Positions 46,990 through 58,024 are shown, counted from the stretch's first letter. The stretch is 64,000 bases of DNA from an uncultured Chlorobiaceae bacterium (GCA_903895195.1 CAITSZ010000017.1:1-64000); one strand, 5' to 3'. Program-made: numbers and translations. Notes: generated from the letters alone by a model not told the origin.

Positions 46990-48441
46990 ATGGCAATTCT
47001 TGCAATCGATCAGGGCACAACAGGAACTACCTCTATCCTTTATAACTCTGGAGGGCAGGTTATTGCGAAAGCTTACCGGGAATTAACCCAGATGTATCCT
47101 CAGGAAGGGTGGGTGGAGCATGATCCTGAAGAGATATGGCAAACTGCAGTCGATGAGGTGAAAGAGCTGATAGAGAGGCATGACCAGCCAATTACAGCTA
47201 TCGGCATTACAAACCAGCGTGAAACCACAGTAGTCTGGGACAGGATAACCGGCAACCCGATCTATAACGCCATCGTCTGGCAATGCAGGCGGACCAGCGA
47301 GCTGTGTCGACGCTATGAAAAGGAACAAGAGCTCATCACAGCCAAAACCGGACTGCCACTCGATGCCTATTTCAGCGCTACAAAAATCCGCTGGATTCTT
47401 GACCACCATCCTTATTTGAATCCAGATAACCTTCTTTTCGGCACAGTCGACAGCTGGCTTGTCTGGAAACTGACAGGCGGAAGGGTTCATGCAACCGATT
47501 TCACCAACGCATCCAGAACGCTGCTGTTCAATATCAGAGAGAAACAGTGGGATAAAGAGCTGCTCGATCTCTTTGCTGTCCCGGAGTCGATGCTGCCGGA
47601 AGTAAAGAACTCAATGGACGATTACGGCAGGGTAACTGCCCTTAAGGAGCTTTACAATGTTTCTATTGCCGCTGTTGCCGGCGACCAACAGGCCGCTCTT
47701 TTCGGTCAGTGCTGTTTCGAGCCAGCATCTATCAAGAATACCTATGGCACCGGCTGCTTCATGGTCATGAACACCGGCGATACCTTCATTGAGTCACACA
47801 ACGGCCTTTTGACAACGCTCGGCATCAATGCGGCAGGCAGACCCTGTTATGCTCTCGAGGGGTCGGTCTTTATCGGAGGAGCAGTTATTCAGTGGCTGAG
47901 GGATGAGCTCAAGCTGATTAAGGATGCAAGGGAATCGGAAACAATGGCGCAGGAGGTTTCAACTAATGCGGGCGTGTATATTGTGCCTGCTTTTGTAGGT
48001 CTTGGCGCTCCCCATTGGCAGATGGAGGCACGGGGGGCCATTGTCGGGCTGACGAGAGGTACCAACAGAAACCATATTGTCCGTGCAGCCCTCGAATCGA
48101 TAGCCTATCAAACCTGTGATGTATTCAGGGCTATGGCGGCTGACACAGGAATTTTTCCAAAAGCACTCATGGTTGACGGCGGAGCAGTGAGCAACGCTTT
48201 CCTTATGCAGTTTCAGGCAGATATCCTTGCTATTCCAATCCTGAAACCGGCCAATATTGAATCGACATCGCTCGGTGTTGCCTATCTGGCCGGATTGCAG
48301 ACAGGGGTATGGCAATCAAGTGAAAATTTACTTGCTTTGCATAAGGTACAAACAACCTACACGCCTGCCATGGAGCCCGAAACGAGAGATAAGCTTTTAA
48401 ACGGATGGCAGAAAGCGCTGCGCCAGACAATGGCGGTATAG
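46990..48441 (+). CDS. glpK: Glycerol kinase
   Basis: AIDQGTTGTTSILY, GVTNQRETTVVWD-like GITNQRETTVVWDRITG, GTGCFMVMNTG. Confidence 0.96.
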   Translation: MAILAIDQGTTGTTSILYNSGGQVIAKAYRELTQMYPQEGWVEHDPEEIWQTAVDEVKELIERHDQPITAIGITNQRETTVVWDRITGNPIYNAIVWQCRRTSELCRRYEKEQELITAKTGLPLDAYFSATKIRWILDHHPYLNPDNLLFGTVDSWLVWKLTGGRVHATDFTNASRTLLFNIREKQWDKELLDLFAVPESMLPEVKNSMDDYGRVTALKELYNVSIAAVAGDQQAALFGQCCFEPASIKNTYGTGCFMVMNTGDTFIESHNGLLTTLGINAAGRPCYALEGSVFIGGAVIQWLRDELKLIKDARESETMAQEVSTNAGVYIVPAFVGLGAPHWQMEARGAIVGLTRGTNRNHIVRAALESIAYQTCDVFRAMAADTGIFPKALMVDGGAVSNAFLMQFQADILAIPILKPANIESTSLGVAYLAGLQTGVWQSSENLLALHKVQTTYTPAMEPETRDKLLNGWQKALRQTMAV

Positions 48442-48475
48442 CTCTAACCTCTTTAAACATAACCTGTGTTGCATT

Positions 48476-48697
48476 ATGACAAATTCCATCGATCATAGTA
48501 CAGAGAGCGCAAAAACTGTACCCTGTCCTCAATGCGGTAAATCCTTTACCTGCAGCCTTTCGCCCGCATGCTGGTGTGCCACAAGAGTCGTTCCTGCTGA
48601 AGTCAAAGATCACCTTGCCGAACGCTATAAAACATGCGTCTGCAGCACCTGTCTTGACGAGTTGATTGCAAAAGCCGGTTCAGGAGAAAGTGCCTGA
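48476..48697 (+). CDS. Small cysteine-rich CWC-type protein
   Basis: CPQCGKSFTCSLSPACWCATRV...CVCSTCLDELI. Confidence 0.8.
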   Translation: MTNSIDHSTESAKTVPCPQCGKSFTCSLSPACWCATRVVPAEVKDHLAERYKTCVCSTCLDELIAKAGSGESA

Positions 48698-48805
48698 AGA
48701 TTTTTACTGAATGAAAGGCTTAAAACTCAGTGTGAATTCAGTTGAAATGCTGTGGCTTATCAACTACATTAGGTCAATGAAATAGAGTAACCGCAAAATA
48801 AGCAC

Positions 48806-49630
48806 ATGCAAAAAGAAACCATCACTATTCTCGGCTGCGGCTGGCTTGGGTTGCCACTTGCAAAAGCTCTTGTCAAAGCGGGCTATCAGGTGAAGGGGTC
48901 AACCACGAGAGAGGAAAACCTTGAAACACTTCGCGAAGCCGGCCTCGAGCCTTTTCTTGTTGAGCTTGATCCCGAGGTGAACGGAGAGGATATCACCGAT
49001 TTTCTTCACAGCGATATTCTTATCGTCAACATACCGCCCGAGAGGCGCGATGACATTGCCGAGTACCATATCGAACAGTTTTCATCGCTTATCGACGCTC
49101 TCGGTCAATCGCCTGTCCGTTCAGTGCTCTTTGTCAGCTCAACATCGGTCTATCCGTCCCTCAACAGGGAAGTTACCGAAGAGGACGCTGTTGATCCTGA
49201 ATCTCCATCCGGGCAGGCTCTGCTGCTTGTTGAGGAGATGCTGATGCAGGAGAGCGGGTTTCAGACCACGGTGCTGCGTTTTGGCGGCTTGATCGGCTAT
49301 GACCGTAACGCGGAAAAGTATCTCTCAAGCATGAAAGAGATCGTCAATCCCGATCAGCCGATGAACTTTATTCATCGCGATGATTGTGTAAAGATAATTT
49401 CTGAAATCATCCGACTTCAGCAGTGGGGTGAGGTATTCAATGCCTGCAGTCCTCTGCATCCCCTGCGACGCGACTACTACACCAGAGCCGCTGCAAAGGC
49501 AGGAATGTCGTTACCCCCCCTGGCCCGGCCGGCCCAACCTGCGCCCTATAAAATAGTCAGTAGCGATAAGCTTACCAGCGCCTTGCATTATAAGTTTCTT
49601 TATCCCGACCCGGCAGCTCAAGAGGGATAG
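48806..49630 (+). CDS. NAD-dependent epimerase/dehydratase family protein (YeeZ-like)
   Basis: ILGCGWLGLPLAKALVKAGYQVKGSTT Rossmann motif. Confidence 0.83.
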   Translation: MQKETITILGCGWLGLPLAKALVKAGYQVKGSTTREENLETLREAGLEPFLVELDPEVNGEDITDFLHSDILIVNIPPERRDDIAEYHIEQFSSLIDALGQSPVRSVLFVSSTSVYPSLNREVTEEDAVDPESPSGQALLLVEEMLMQESGFQTTVLRFGGLIGYDRNAEKYLSSMKEIVNPDQPMNFIHRDDCVKIISEIIRLQQWGEVFNACSPLHPLRRDYYTRAAAKAGMSLPPLARPAQPAPYKIVSSDKLTSALHYKFLYPDPAAQEG

Positions 49631-49642
49631 CGCGGTGTAACG

Positions 49643-50980
49643 ATGGAAGTAATAAAAACAGCTTTTCTTCTGGCAGCTCCCTCAAGCGGGTCCGGAAAAA
49701 CCACCTTGACCCTGGCTCTCCTGAGGCTTTTTGCTGAGAGGGGGCTTACAGTTCAACCCTTCAAATGCGGACCTGATTACCTTGATACCCGCCTGCACTC
49801 TCTGGCTGCTTCATGGGGAGGAAAGAGCCGGACAGGGATCAACCTCGATACCTTCATGGCATCAAAAGAGCATGCGCAGAAGCTCTTTTACCGTTATTCA
49901 TCAGATGCTGATGCGTCAATAGTCGAAGGGGTGATGGGCCTGTTTGACGGGGCTGAAAAATCTGAAGGCAGCAGTGCTGAGATAGCCACTACTCTCGGTA
50001 TCCCGGTCATTATGGTGGTCAATGCCCAAAGTATGGCCTATTCGGCAGCACCCCTGCTCTATGGATTCAGGACGTTTGATCCCCGGCTGAACCTTGCCGG
50101 AGTAATTTTCAATCAGGTTAATTCTCTTTCACACTATCGCTACCTTGAAGCAGCCGCCCGTGATGCCGGCGTTGAACCACTTGGTTATCTTCCTCACAAT
50201 AAAGCGGTTGCAATAAGCCAACGTCATCTCGGACTTGACACTTCAACAGGGTACGACCGTGAGGGGGTTATAGCTGCAATGGCGGAGCATGTCAAAAAAA
50301 CTGTTGACATTGAACGTCTGCTTGAAATAACAAAAGTTGCTCTTCCTCCGTTTGATCCGGTTTTCGTGTCGGGGCAAAAAGGAGACAGGGTTATTGCTGT
50401 TGCCCGTGATGCGGCTTTTAACTTTATCTACCACGAAAACCTTGAAGCACTCAGTGAGTATGGTGATATCGTGTTTTTCAGTCCGCTCGATGATAAGCGG
50501 CTTCCGAAAGCTGATATGGTCTATCTTGCAGGTGGATACCCTGAACTTTACGCAGAACAACTCTCCGCAAACGGCGCCATGCGGCAGCAAATCGCTTCGT
50601 ATTGCCGTAACGGTGGAGTTGCCTACGCCGAATGCGGCGGGATGATGTATCTGGGAAGAGCTATCACCCTCAAGGAAGGAACGGTATTGCCGATGTGTGG
50701 CGTCTTCGATTTTGATACTACCATGCAGGACGGGAAACTCTCGCTCGGGTACAGAAAAGTTGTTCTGGATGACAGACCGGCGGTAGAGTTTTCCGGCCAT
50801 GAATTTCACTACTCACGCGTTAGCAGGCAGGGAGAGTTGCAGAACATTGCAGCAGTGAAGAACGCCCGGGGAGAGAGTATTGAAACTCCTGTGTTCAGAG
50901 CAAAAAATACCATAGCCTCATACATTCATCTCTACTGGGGCGAGAATAGGTTCTTTCCGAACTATCTTTTTACGCTCTGA
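49643..50980 (+). CDS. cobB: Cobyrinate a,c-diamide synthase
   Basis: APSSGSGKTTLTLALLRL, KCGPDYLDTRLH, VMGLFDG, YAECGGMMYLG glutaminase-like site. Confidence 0.92.
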   Translation: MEVIKTAFLLAAPSSGSGKTTLTLALLRLFAERGLTVQPFKCGPDYLDTRLHSLAASWGGKSRTGINLDTFMASKEHAQKLFYRYSSDADASIVEGVMGLFDGAEKSEGSSAEIATTLGIPVIMVVNAQSMAYSAAPLLYGFRTFDPRLNLAGVIFNQVNSLSHYRYLEAAARDAGVEPLGYLPHNKAVAISQRHLGLDTSTGYDREGVIAAMAEHVKKTVDIERLLEITKVALPPFDPVFVSGQKGDRVIAVARDAAFNFIYHENLEALSEYGDIVFFSPLDDKRLPKADMVYLAGGYPELYAEQLSANGAMRQQIASYCRNGGVAYAECGGMMYLGRAITLKEGTVLPMCGVFDFDTTMQDGKLSLGYRKVVLDDRPAVEFSGHEFHYSRVSRQGELQNIAAVKNARGESIETPVFRAKNTIASYIHLYWGENRFFPNYLFTL

Positions 50981-50998
50981 ACTCTTTCTTTCCTTTTT

Positions 50999-51469
50999 CT
51001 ATAGTATAAACTCAAGATCGCACCCTTTCGCTTCCGATTCCTCGATAAACCGCTTTAGAGAGGCAATAAAAGCAAGAAATTTTGCAGGATCAATCTCACG
51101 GAGATAAGCCACTCGCAATGGTTGATCATGCCAGCCAAGCAGAATTATTTCCTTCTTTTCAGGGTCGACTACCGCCGTGCATTCATCAAGAATCCTATTC
51201 ATTGATGAAAGGTTGCTGTTATGAAGAAATGCCTCGTCCCAGCTGTCAAGTCCATTGTTGCTTTCAGAAAGAAACGGCAGTTTGTTTAAGGCCTCTGCAA
51301 TTCCATAATGAAAAAACGCGGCATAATCATGGCCGTCCATTTCAAGGGAGTGGTATGTTGTATAGGTTTTGTCCTGAAGCTTTACCCTGTTGATCTTTCC
51401 GGTACGGTAAATGGATAATTCACGGTGTTCGGGATTGCCGTCATTGATAATGATGTGCTGAACATTCAT
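50999..51469 (-). CDS. Hypothetical protein
   Basis: Intact 156-aa ORF in an otherwise non-overlapping gap, convergent with cobB. Confidence 0.55.
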   Translation of the reverse strand: MNVQHIIINDGNPEHRELSIYRTGKINRVKLQDKTYTTYHSLEMDGHDYAAFFHYGIAEALNKLPFLSESNNGLDSWDEAFLHNSNLSSMNRILDECTAVVDPEKKEIILLGWHDQPLRVAYLREIDPAKFLAFIASLKRFIEESEAKGCDLEFIL

Positions 51470-51638
51470 AGCTTCGTCAGGATAGGGAGAACCATTAACG
51501 GCTCAAAAGAGTTTTCTGAATTATGGAATTGGGTTTATAAGTAGCTATCTTTATAAATAGAGTTTTGTTACGCACTCTTTTTTCCTGAGTGCATTATTAC
51601 TTAAGGGTATTCACATCAATTACATCGATACATAAAGA

Positions 51639-54185
51639 ATGGAAGGCAATTTTTCAAATAGAGTACAGGATGTCATTCGACTCAGCCGTGAGGAGGCTCT
51701 GCGGTTAGGTCATGACTATATCGGCACAGAGCATCTTCTTCTTGGCCTCATCAAGGAAGGCGAAGGTATAGGTGCAAGGATATTGAAAAACCTCAAGATA
51801 GATTTATTCAGCCTCAAACAGAAAATTGAGGAAAGTACCCATCCTAAAGTTCCTGCAACCCAGATGGGCAATGTTCCTCTGACGAAGCAGGCAGAGAAGG
51901 TGCTGAAAATTACCTATCTCGAAGCGAAAATCTGCAAGTCAAGCGTTATAGGAACTGAGCATCTTCTGCTTTCGATCATGAAAGGTGATGATAATATTGC
52001 CGCTCAGATTCTCGAACAGTTTGGCGTAACCTACGATCTTGTAAGGGATGAACTGATTAACATCACAAGCAGCAAGAGCGAGTCAGACGAGCCGCCGCTT
52101 GAGGGATCATACTCGTCGGGAGGTTCAGAACGGCAGCAGAAAAAACCAGATCCGAGAAAAGGCGAGAGAACCAAGACCCCCGTCCTCGACAACTTTGGTC
52201 GTGACCTTACCCGCCTTGCCCTTGAGGACAAGCTCGATCCAATCATCGGACGCGAAAAAGAGATCGAACGTGTGGCCCAGGTTTTGAGCCGCCGTAAAAA
52301 GAACAATCCAGTGCTGATTGGAGAGCCGGGAGTCGGAAAGACAGCCATCGCCGAAGGCCTTGCACTTAAGATTGTCCAGCGTAAGGTATCCAGAGTGCTT
52401 TATGACAAGAGGGTTGTTGCCCTTGACCTTGCAGCGCTTGTTGCAGGCACAAAGTACAGGGGACAGTTCGAGGAGAGGATGAAAGCTCTCATGAATGAGC
52501 TCGAGCGGTCGCGCGATGTGATTTTGTTTATTGACGAACTGCATACAATTGTCGGTGCAGGCGGAGCTTCGGGTTCGCTTGACGCAAGCAATATCTTCAA
52601 GCCTGCTTTAGCCCGGGGCGAGTTGCAGTGTATCGGAGCAACCACGCTCGACGAATATCGTCAGTTTATTGAAAAAGACGGAGCTCTCGACCGGAGGTTC
52701 CAGAAAATTATGGTCGAGCCCACTTCTGTTGATGAGACCATACAGATTCTCAACAATATCAAGTCGAAATATGAGTCGCATCACCATGTGAACTATTCCG
52801 AAGATGCTATCGAAAAAGCCGTAAAGCTTTCCGAACGCTATATCACCGACCGCTTTCTTCCTGACAAAGCCATTGATGTTATGGACGAGGCCGGTGCCAG
52901 GGTACATTTAAGCAACATTCATGTGCCGCAGGAGATTCTTGAGCTTGAAAAATCCATCGAGGAGGTCAAGGCAGAGAAGAACCAGGTTGTGAAGATGCAG
53001 AATTTCGAGGAAGCTGCAAGACTCCGCGACAAGGAGAAAAACCTGCTTGATGCTCTTGATCATGCAAAACAGGAGTGGGAAGATCGGGCCTCCGAAAGCG
53101 TTTACGATGTTACTGAGGCCGATATAACCTCAGTTATTGCCATGATGACCGGCATTCCCGTAGCAAGGGTTGCACAGTCTGAATCGAAAAAGCTGCTCAG
53201 TATGGAAGCTGACCTTACAAAAGAGGTCATCGGTCAGGATGAGGCAATCAAAAAGATAACCAAGGCAATACAGCGTACCCGTGCCGGTTTGAAAGATCCT
53301 TCGCGTCCTATTGGATCTTTTATTTTTCTCGGTCCCACAGGTGTCGGTAAAACCGAACTTGCCAAGGCATTGACCCGCTACATTTTTGACACCGAAGATG
53401 CCCTGATCAGAGCCGATATGAGCGAGTATATGGAGAAGTTTTCGGTCAGTCGTCTTGTTGGAGCGCCTCCAGGATATGTAGGCTATGAAGAGGGCGGTCA
53501 GCTGACGGAAAAAGTCCGCCGCAAGCCATATTCAGTCGTTCTTATCGATGAGATTGAAAAAGCGCATCCCGATGTATTCAATATTTTACTGCAGGTACTT
53601 GATGAGGGTGTTTTAACTGATGGAATGGGACGAAAGGTTGATTTTCGCAACACCATTATCATTATGACCTCGAATATCGGAGCAAAAGATATCAAGAGTT
53701 TCGGTGCAGGATCTGGTATGGGCTTTACAGCTCCAGATGATGCTACAGGGAGTTACAAGGCGATGAAGTCAACTATCGAGGATGCTCTTAAGCGGGTGTT
53801 CAATCCAGAGTTTCTCAACCGTATTGATGATATTATTGTTTTTCACCCGCTCGAAAAACAGCATATTTTCAAAATTATCGATATCACTGCCGGCAAGCTC
53901 TTCAAGAGGCTTCACGAGATGGGCATTGAGGTCGACATCGATGAGAAAGCCAAGGAGTTTCTTGTCGATAAGGGATACGACCAGAAATACGGTGCACGAC
54001 CACTGAAAAGGGCTCTGCAGAAATATGTGGAGGATCCTCTGGCCGAAGAGATGCTCAAAGGACGGTTTTCAGAAGGCAGCACAATTCGTATAGCCTTTGA
54101 TGAAAAGGAGAATGAGCTCCGTTTTCTTGATGGGGCAGCTCCGGCAAAAAAAGGCAAGAGAGAAGAAAAGCTTGACACTGAATAA
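51639..54185 (+). CDS. clpC: ATP-dependent Clp protease ATP-binding subunit ClpC
   Basis: Clp N-domain repeats, two AAA+ modules [15 protein letters not shown] and [17 protein letters not shown]-like linker. Confidence 0.96.
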   Translation: MEGNFSNRVQDVIRLSREEALRLGHDYIGTEHLLLGLIKEGEGIGARILKNLKIDLFSLKQKIEESTHPKVPATQMGNVPLTKQAEKVLKITYLEAKICKSSVIGTEHLLLSIMKGDDNIAAQILEQFGVTYDLVRDELINITSSKSESDEPPLEGSYSSGGSERQQKKPDPRKGERTKTPVLDNFGRDLTRLALEDKLDPIIGREKEIERVAQVLSRRKKNNPVLIGEPGVGKTAIAEGLALKIVQRKVSRVLYDKRVVALDLAALVAGTKYRGQFEERMKALMNELERSRDVILFIDELHTIVGAGGASGSLDASNIFKPALARGELQCIGATTLDEYRQFIEKDGALDRRFQKIMVEPTSVDETIQILNNIKSKYESHHHVNYSEDAIEKAVKLSERYITDRFLPDKAIDVMDEAGARVHLSNIHVPQEILELEKSIEEVKAEKNQVVKMQNFEEAARLRDKEKNLLDALDHAKQEWEDRASESVYDVTEADITSVIAMMTGIPVARVAQSESKKLLSMEADLTKEVIGQDEAIKKITKAIQRTRAGLKDPSRPIGSFIFLGPTGVGKTELAKALTRYIFDTEDALIRADMSEYMEKFSVSRLVGAPPGYVGYEEGGQLTEKVRRKPYSVVLIDEIEKAHPDVFNILLQVLDEGVLTDGMGRKVDFRNTIIIMTSNIGAKDIKSFGAGSGMGFTAPDDATGSYKAMKSTIEDALKRVFNPEFLNRIDDIIVFHPLEKQHIFKIIDITAGKLFKRLHEMGIEVDIDEKAKEFLVDKGYDQKYGARPLKRALQKYVEDPLAEEMLKGRFSEGSTIRIAFDEKENELRFLDGAAPAKKGKREEKLDTE

Positions 54186-54215
54186 ATAAAAGCGGTTGTC
54201 ACAAAAGCCAGAGAC

Positions 54216-54263
54216 CGGCAAGAAAAAAGAGCCACATGAAAATGTGGCTCTTTTTTCTTGCCG
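54216..54263. terminator. Perfect 22-bp stem / GAAA tetraloop bidirectional terminator
   Basis: cggcaagaaaaaagagccacat-gaaa-atgtggctcttttttcttgccg. Confidence 0.95.
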
Positions 54264-54318
54264 ACAACCTAACCTATTCGTCAAAAGATGCGTTACATGC
54301 CAACTCTCGTTGTATGTA

Positions 54319-54834
54319 TTATTTTGCCCAGATCTTGATCATTGTCATCCCCTGATTTTTCTGTTTATCAGGAATAAAAGTACCCCTTATTGTAATGAGC
54401 TCCGAATAATTATACTCCGTAACTTTTTCCTTTAAAGAGGTATTTGATTTTTGAGTACTCTTATATACCTGAGTATTTATAGTTGCAGCGATAGAGTTTA
54501 ATTTTTCAGTAGTTGAGCTTTCTTTTATAAAGCCAGTTTCACGTAATGATTGTTCGATTTGGCCATATAAAGAACCGATCGCGTTTACAAATTCTTTATC
54601 TGGATATGATCCAGTTGTCGTAACAAAACCCTCATAAATATAGCCATTTGTGTTTCTGAAAAACACAACAATATGGCCCTTTCCAAAGGTTCTCGTGTTG
54701 TTATCAGGAAGAGGGATTACTTCATAACCCGATTTTTTAAATAACGCAGCATAGTCGTTAAAAATTGAGGTCTCGGCCATACAATTTGCAGCTGTAAGAC
54801 TCACGAGTATAAAAAAAAGTATTATTTTTTTCAT
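54319..54834 (-). CDS. Hypothetical secreted protein
   Basis: N-terminal signal MKKIILFFILVSLTAANCMAE; intact 171-aa ORF. Confidence 0.6.
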   Translation of the reverse strand: MKKIILFFILVSLTAANCMAETSIFNDYAALFKKSGYEVIPLPDNNTRTFGKGHIVVFFRNTNGYIYEGFVTTTGSYPDKEFVNAIGSLYGQIEQSLRETGFIKESSTTEKLNSIAATINTQVYKSTQKSNTSLKEKVTEYNYSELITIRGTFIPDKQKNQGMTMIKIWAK

Positions 54835-55218
54835 AATGTTTCCCCTTAAATTTTTTACGGATATGCAGTAAAAATAAAAATAGCATCAACCCGATATATG
54901 AAAGCAAAGATACTCAATCGTAACGACTTTCTTTCCGTTCTTATCAGGCAAACATGCTGTCCGTACCGAGAGTCAAAATCCCGAATCATTCTGACTTTTA
55001 ATGGTAGTTCTAAATAATGTAGATTACATCCCTCTTAAGGTTTGTTAAATTGGAGGCCTATTTTCACTCTAACAGCCTGACAGCTCTTGGCCCCCTCCCT
55101 CGTCCCATGACATTGATTTGGCAGGCGTAGTCGCAAGCAGGGTTAACTTCAGCTGAGCAATTTTTAGGGCTTAAACGGGAAAGGATGCAACACGTATGAG
55201 CCCCCCGAAATGCGCTTT

Positions 55219-55256
55219 GGCCGCCTCATCTTGACCTATGAGACGGCCTTTTTTTC
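55219..55256 (+). terminator. Plus-strand terminator with no plus-strand ORF upstream
   Basis: ggccgcctcat-cttgacct-atgagacggcc-ttttttt (one mismatch in stem). Confidence 0.78.
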
Positions 55257-55265
55257 ATGATAAAG

Positions 55266-56639
55266 TTACCGCTGTGGGGGCAGTGGATTGTCTTTCACTG
55301 CGGCAAGAGAGTTCTGGAGAAGCTCTTCGGGCAGCGGGTAATCGTGGAGCTTCCCTGACATGAAGGCATCATAGCCCTGAAGATCCATCAGGCCATGGCC
55401 CGACCAGTTCATGAGAATCACCTTCTCCTTTCCTTCCTCTTTTGCCTGTTTTGCTTCACGAATAGTCTGCGCTATTGCGTGTGAGGTTTCCGGAGCGGGG
55501 ATGAACCCTTCGGTATGGGCAAAGAGCAGGGCAGCCTCATAACACTCCGTCTGTCTAATGGCAGTGGCATCAATCAGTCCAAGCTGCTTTACATGGCTCA
55601 CCAGCGGGGCCATGCCGTGATAGCGCAATCCTCCCGCATGAATGGCCGGGGGAATAAAGCCATGACCAAGGCTGTGCATCGGAAGCAAAGGGGTCATTTT
55701 AGCAACATCGCCATTATCGTAAATATAAGGCCCACGAGTGAGCGTCGGGCACGCTTCAGGTTCAGTTGCAATGATCTGAACATCACGGCCATGAATTTTA
55801 TCACAGATAAAAGGAAAACTGATACCTGCGAAGTTTGATCCGCCGCCGGCACAACCGATCACGATATCCGGATAAAGGCCTACCTTTTCAAGTTGTTTGC
55901 GAGCCTCAAGGCCGATAATGGTCTGGTGCAGCATAACATGGTTCAAAACGCTGCCCAGCGCATAGCGCGTATCATCGCGCTCAACAGCTTGTTCAATAGC
56001 TTCACTGATCGCTATGGCAAGGCTTCCCGGAGTATCAGGCATTTCACTGAGAATTCTGCGCCCTATGGCGGTTTGATCGCTTGGACTTGCAATGCAGTCA
56101 GCACCCCAGGTTCTCATCATGATTTTGCGGAACGGCTTCTGGTCAAAGCTGATACGCACCATAAACACCTTGCAGTCGATGCCGATAAGCTTGCAGCTCA
56201 TGGCAAGTGCGCTTCCCCACTGGCCGGCACCCGTTTCAGTAATAAGATGTTTTATGCCGAACTGCTTGTTGTACCAAGCCTGGGCAACAGCGGTATTAGG
56301 TTTGTGGCTTCCTGCCGGTGAGACTCCTTCGTTTTTGTAGAAGATCTTCGCCGGAGTTTTTAGTGCAGCTTCAAGCCTATGAGCCCTGGTTAGCGGCGAC
56401 GGTCTCCATAGTTTCAGAATAGCCTGTATCTCCTGGGGAATATCGATCCACCGGTCAGTACTGACCTCCTGCTCGATTAAGTTCATCGGAAAAACTTTCG
56501 CAAGGGCATCCGGTCCAACCGGGTTACCGTCCGGCCCCAATGGCGGCGGAAGCGGTGTGGGCAGATCAGCCTGAATGTTGTACCATTGACGGGGCATTTC
56601 GTCTTCAGTCAGCAGGATCTTCGTGAATTCAGAACTCAT
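55266..56639 (-). CDS. TrpB2-type tryptophan synthase beta-like protein
   Basis: [23 protein letters not shown]-Lys motif, [24 protein letters not shown]; distinctive TrpB2 N-terminal extension; ATG at 56639 preferred over 56720. Confidence 0.92.
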   Translation of the reverse strand: MSSEFTKILLTEDEMPRQWYNIQADLPTPLPPPLGPDGNPVGPDALAKVFPMNLIEQEVSTDRWIDIPQEIQAILKLWRPSPLTRAHRLEAALKTPAKIFYKNEGVSPAGSHKPNTAVAQAWYNKQFGIKHLITETGAGQWGSALAMSCKLIGIDCKVFMVRISFDQKPFRKIMMRTWGADCIASPSDQTAIGRRILSEMPDTPGSLAIAISEAIEQAVERDDTRYALGSVLNHVMLHQTIIGLEARKQLEKVGLYPDIVIGCAGGGSNFAGISFPFICDKIHGRDVQIIATEPEACPTLTRGPYIYDNGDVAKMTPLLPMHSLGHGFIPPAIHAGGLRYHGMAPLVSHVKQLGLIDATAIRQTECYEAALLFAHTEGFIPAPETSHAIAQTIREAKQAKEEGKEKVILMNWSGHGLMDLQGYDAFMSGKLHDYPLPEELLQNSLAAVKDNPLPPQR

Positions 56640-56768
56640 GTTTTCTATGAATTTAGGGTGAAGGAGTACTGCAAGGGAGAGTTTGCCTGAAAAGATATGA
56701 TCATAACGTAAAAACCGCAAAGAGGTTTTCTTAATTGAATTACATCACAGGATGTATGGTATCAATAG

Positions 56769-56854
56769 TGCCGAAGACGGGAATCGAACCCGTACGTCCA
56801 TTGCTGAACACAGGATTTTAAGTCCTGGGCGTCTACCAGTTCCGCCACTTCGGC
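56769..56854 (-). tRNA. tRNA-Leu(TAA)
   Basis: Minus strand GCCGAAG/CTTCGGC acceptor, CAGGA-CTTAAAA-TCCTG anticodon arm, long variable arm. Confidence 0.92.
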
Positions 56855-56956
56855 CTGCCATCACATTATACAGGACGAGCAATTTACTATCTTCAAAGTC
56901 TTTCCCAAAAAATAAATAGTACTTGCCCGACCCTTTTTTCCCCTGGATGTCAAGGC

Positions 56957-58024
56957 TCAGGAGCTGAAATGATCAAAACCCTTAACTGTTTTGAGATCAA
57001 TGGTCATCCCGTAAATATCGCTCAGCAGCAAACCTTCTTCCTCGTCGGTTGTTTCCCCGATGACGACTATCTCTTTATTATCTGCAATTGCCTCATACTC
57101 CTCTTTCGGAATTGTAAACAGCAGCTGATAGTCTTCCCCACCAGTCAGAGCCCAGGTAAGAGCATCATCCTGAAGTTCATCGGCAATGCGGCGGGTGGCG
57201 GGATGGATAGGAATTCGGCTTTCATGAATCAAGGCTCCGGTATTTGAACTGCGGCAGATATGCTGGAGGTCCGAACTTAGCCCGTCAGAAATATCGATCA
57301 TCGAAGAGGGTCGGATATTTTTCGAGTGCAATAACCTTACAATATCGAGGCGCGCAATAGGAGATAAATGGCTTTGTATGGCATTACCGTACTCTTTAAG
57401 GTCAGCCATGATGCTTTTATTATAAGGCTCGTTGTTTTCGATGTGCTCCAGCATAATCTCCTTTTCACGCATAAGAAGTTTGAGCCCTGCAGCTGAACCG
57501 CCGAGGGTGCCCGAAACACAGATAAGTTCACCGGGTCCGGCTCCGCTTCTATGTGTCAGCTGCTCAGCCGGAACCTCACCGATCATGGCGATTGAAATGA
57601 TAAGTCCCGATCGTGATGATGAGGTATCGCCTCCGGCAATGGCAAGCCCGTATTCCTTTGCAGCATAGGCCATACCACTGTAAAGCTCTTCAATCATTTC
57701 AACTGAAAAAGATGCAGGGACGGCAATCGAGATCAGTGCATAGCGCGCAATGGCATTCATAGCGCAGATATCTGAAACATTAACGCTGATCGATTTGCTT
57801 CCGAGAAGTTTCAGGGGAGTTGTCAAAAGATCGAAGTGTATCTGGTCTACAAGCATATCGGTAGTTGCAACCTGCAAAAGCCCAGCGGAAGGTTGATAGA
57901 CTGCACAATCATCACCAATGCCCGTTATCAGTTCTGGAATGGTATGAAGAGTTGGTTCTGCTATAGCTGCGATTTTATCGATCAGTCCGAATTCCCCGAT
58001 TCCCGAGATAGCTCTATATGCCAT
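56957..58024 (-). CDS. thiL: Thiamine-monophosphate kinase
   Basis: GEFGLIDKIA, GIGDDCAVYQP, AIAGGDTSSS, ISDGLSSDLQHI, ALTGGEDYQLLFT. Confidence 0.94.
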   Translation of the reverse strand: MAYRAISGIGEFGLIDKIAAIAEPTLHTIPELITGIGDDCAVYQPSAGLLQVATTDMLVDQIHFDLLTTPLKLLGSKSISVNVSDICAMNAIARYALISIAVPASFSVEMIEELYSGMAYAAKEYGLAIAGGDTSSSRSGLIISIAMIGEVPAEQLTHRSGAGPGELICVSGTLGGSAAGLKLLMREKEIMLEHIENNEPYNKSIMADLKEYGNAIQSHLSPIARLDIVRLLHSKNIRPSSMIDISDGLSSDLQHICRSSNTGALIHESRIPIHPATRRIADELQDDALTWALTGGEDYQLLFTIPKEEYEAIADNKEIVVIGETTDEEEGLLLSDIYGMTIDLKTVKGFDHFSS

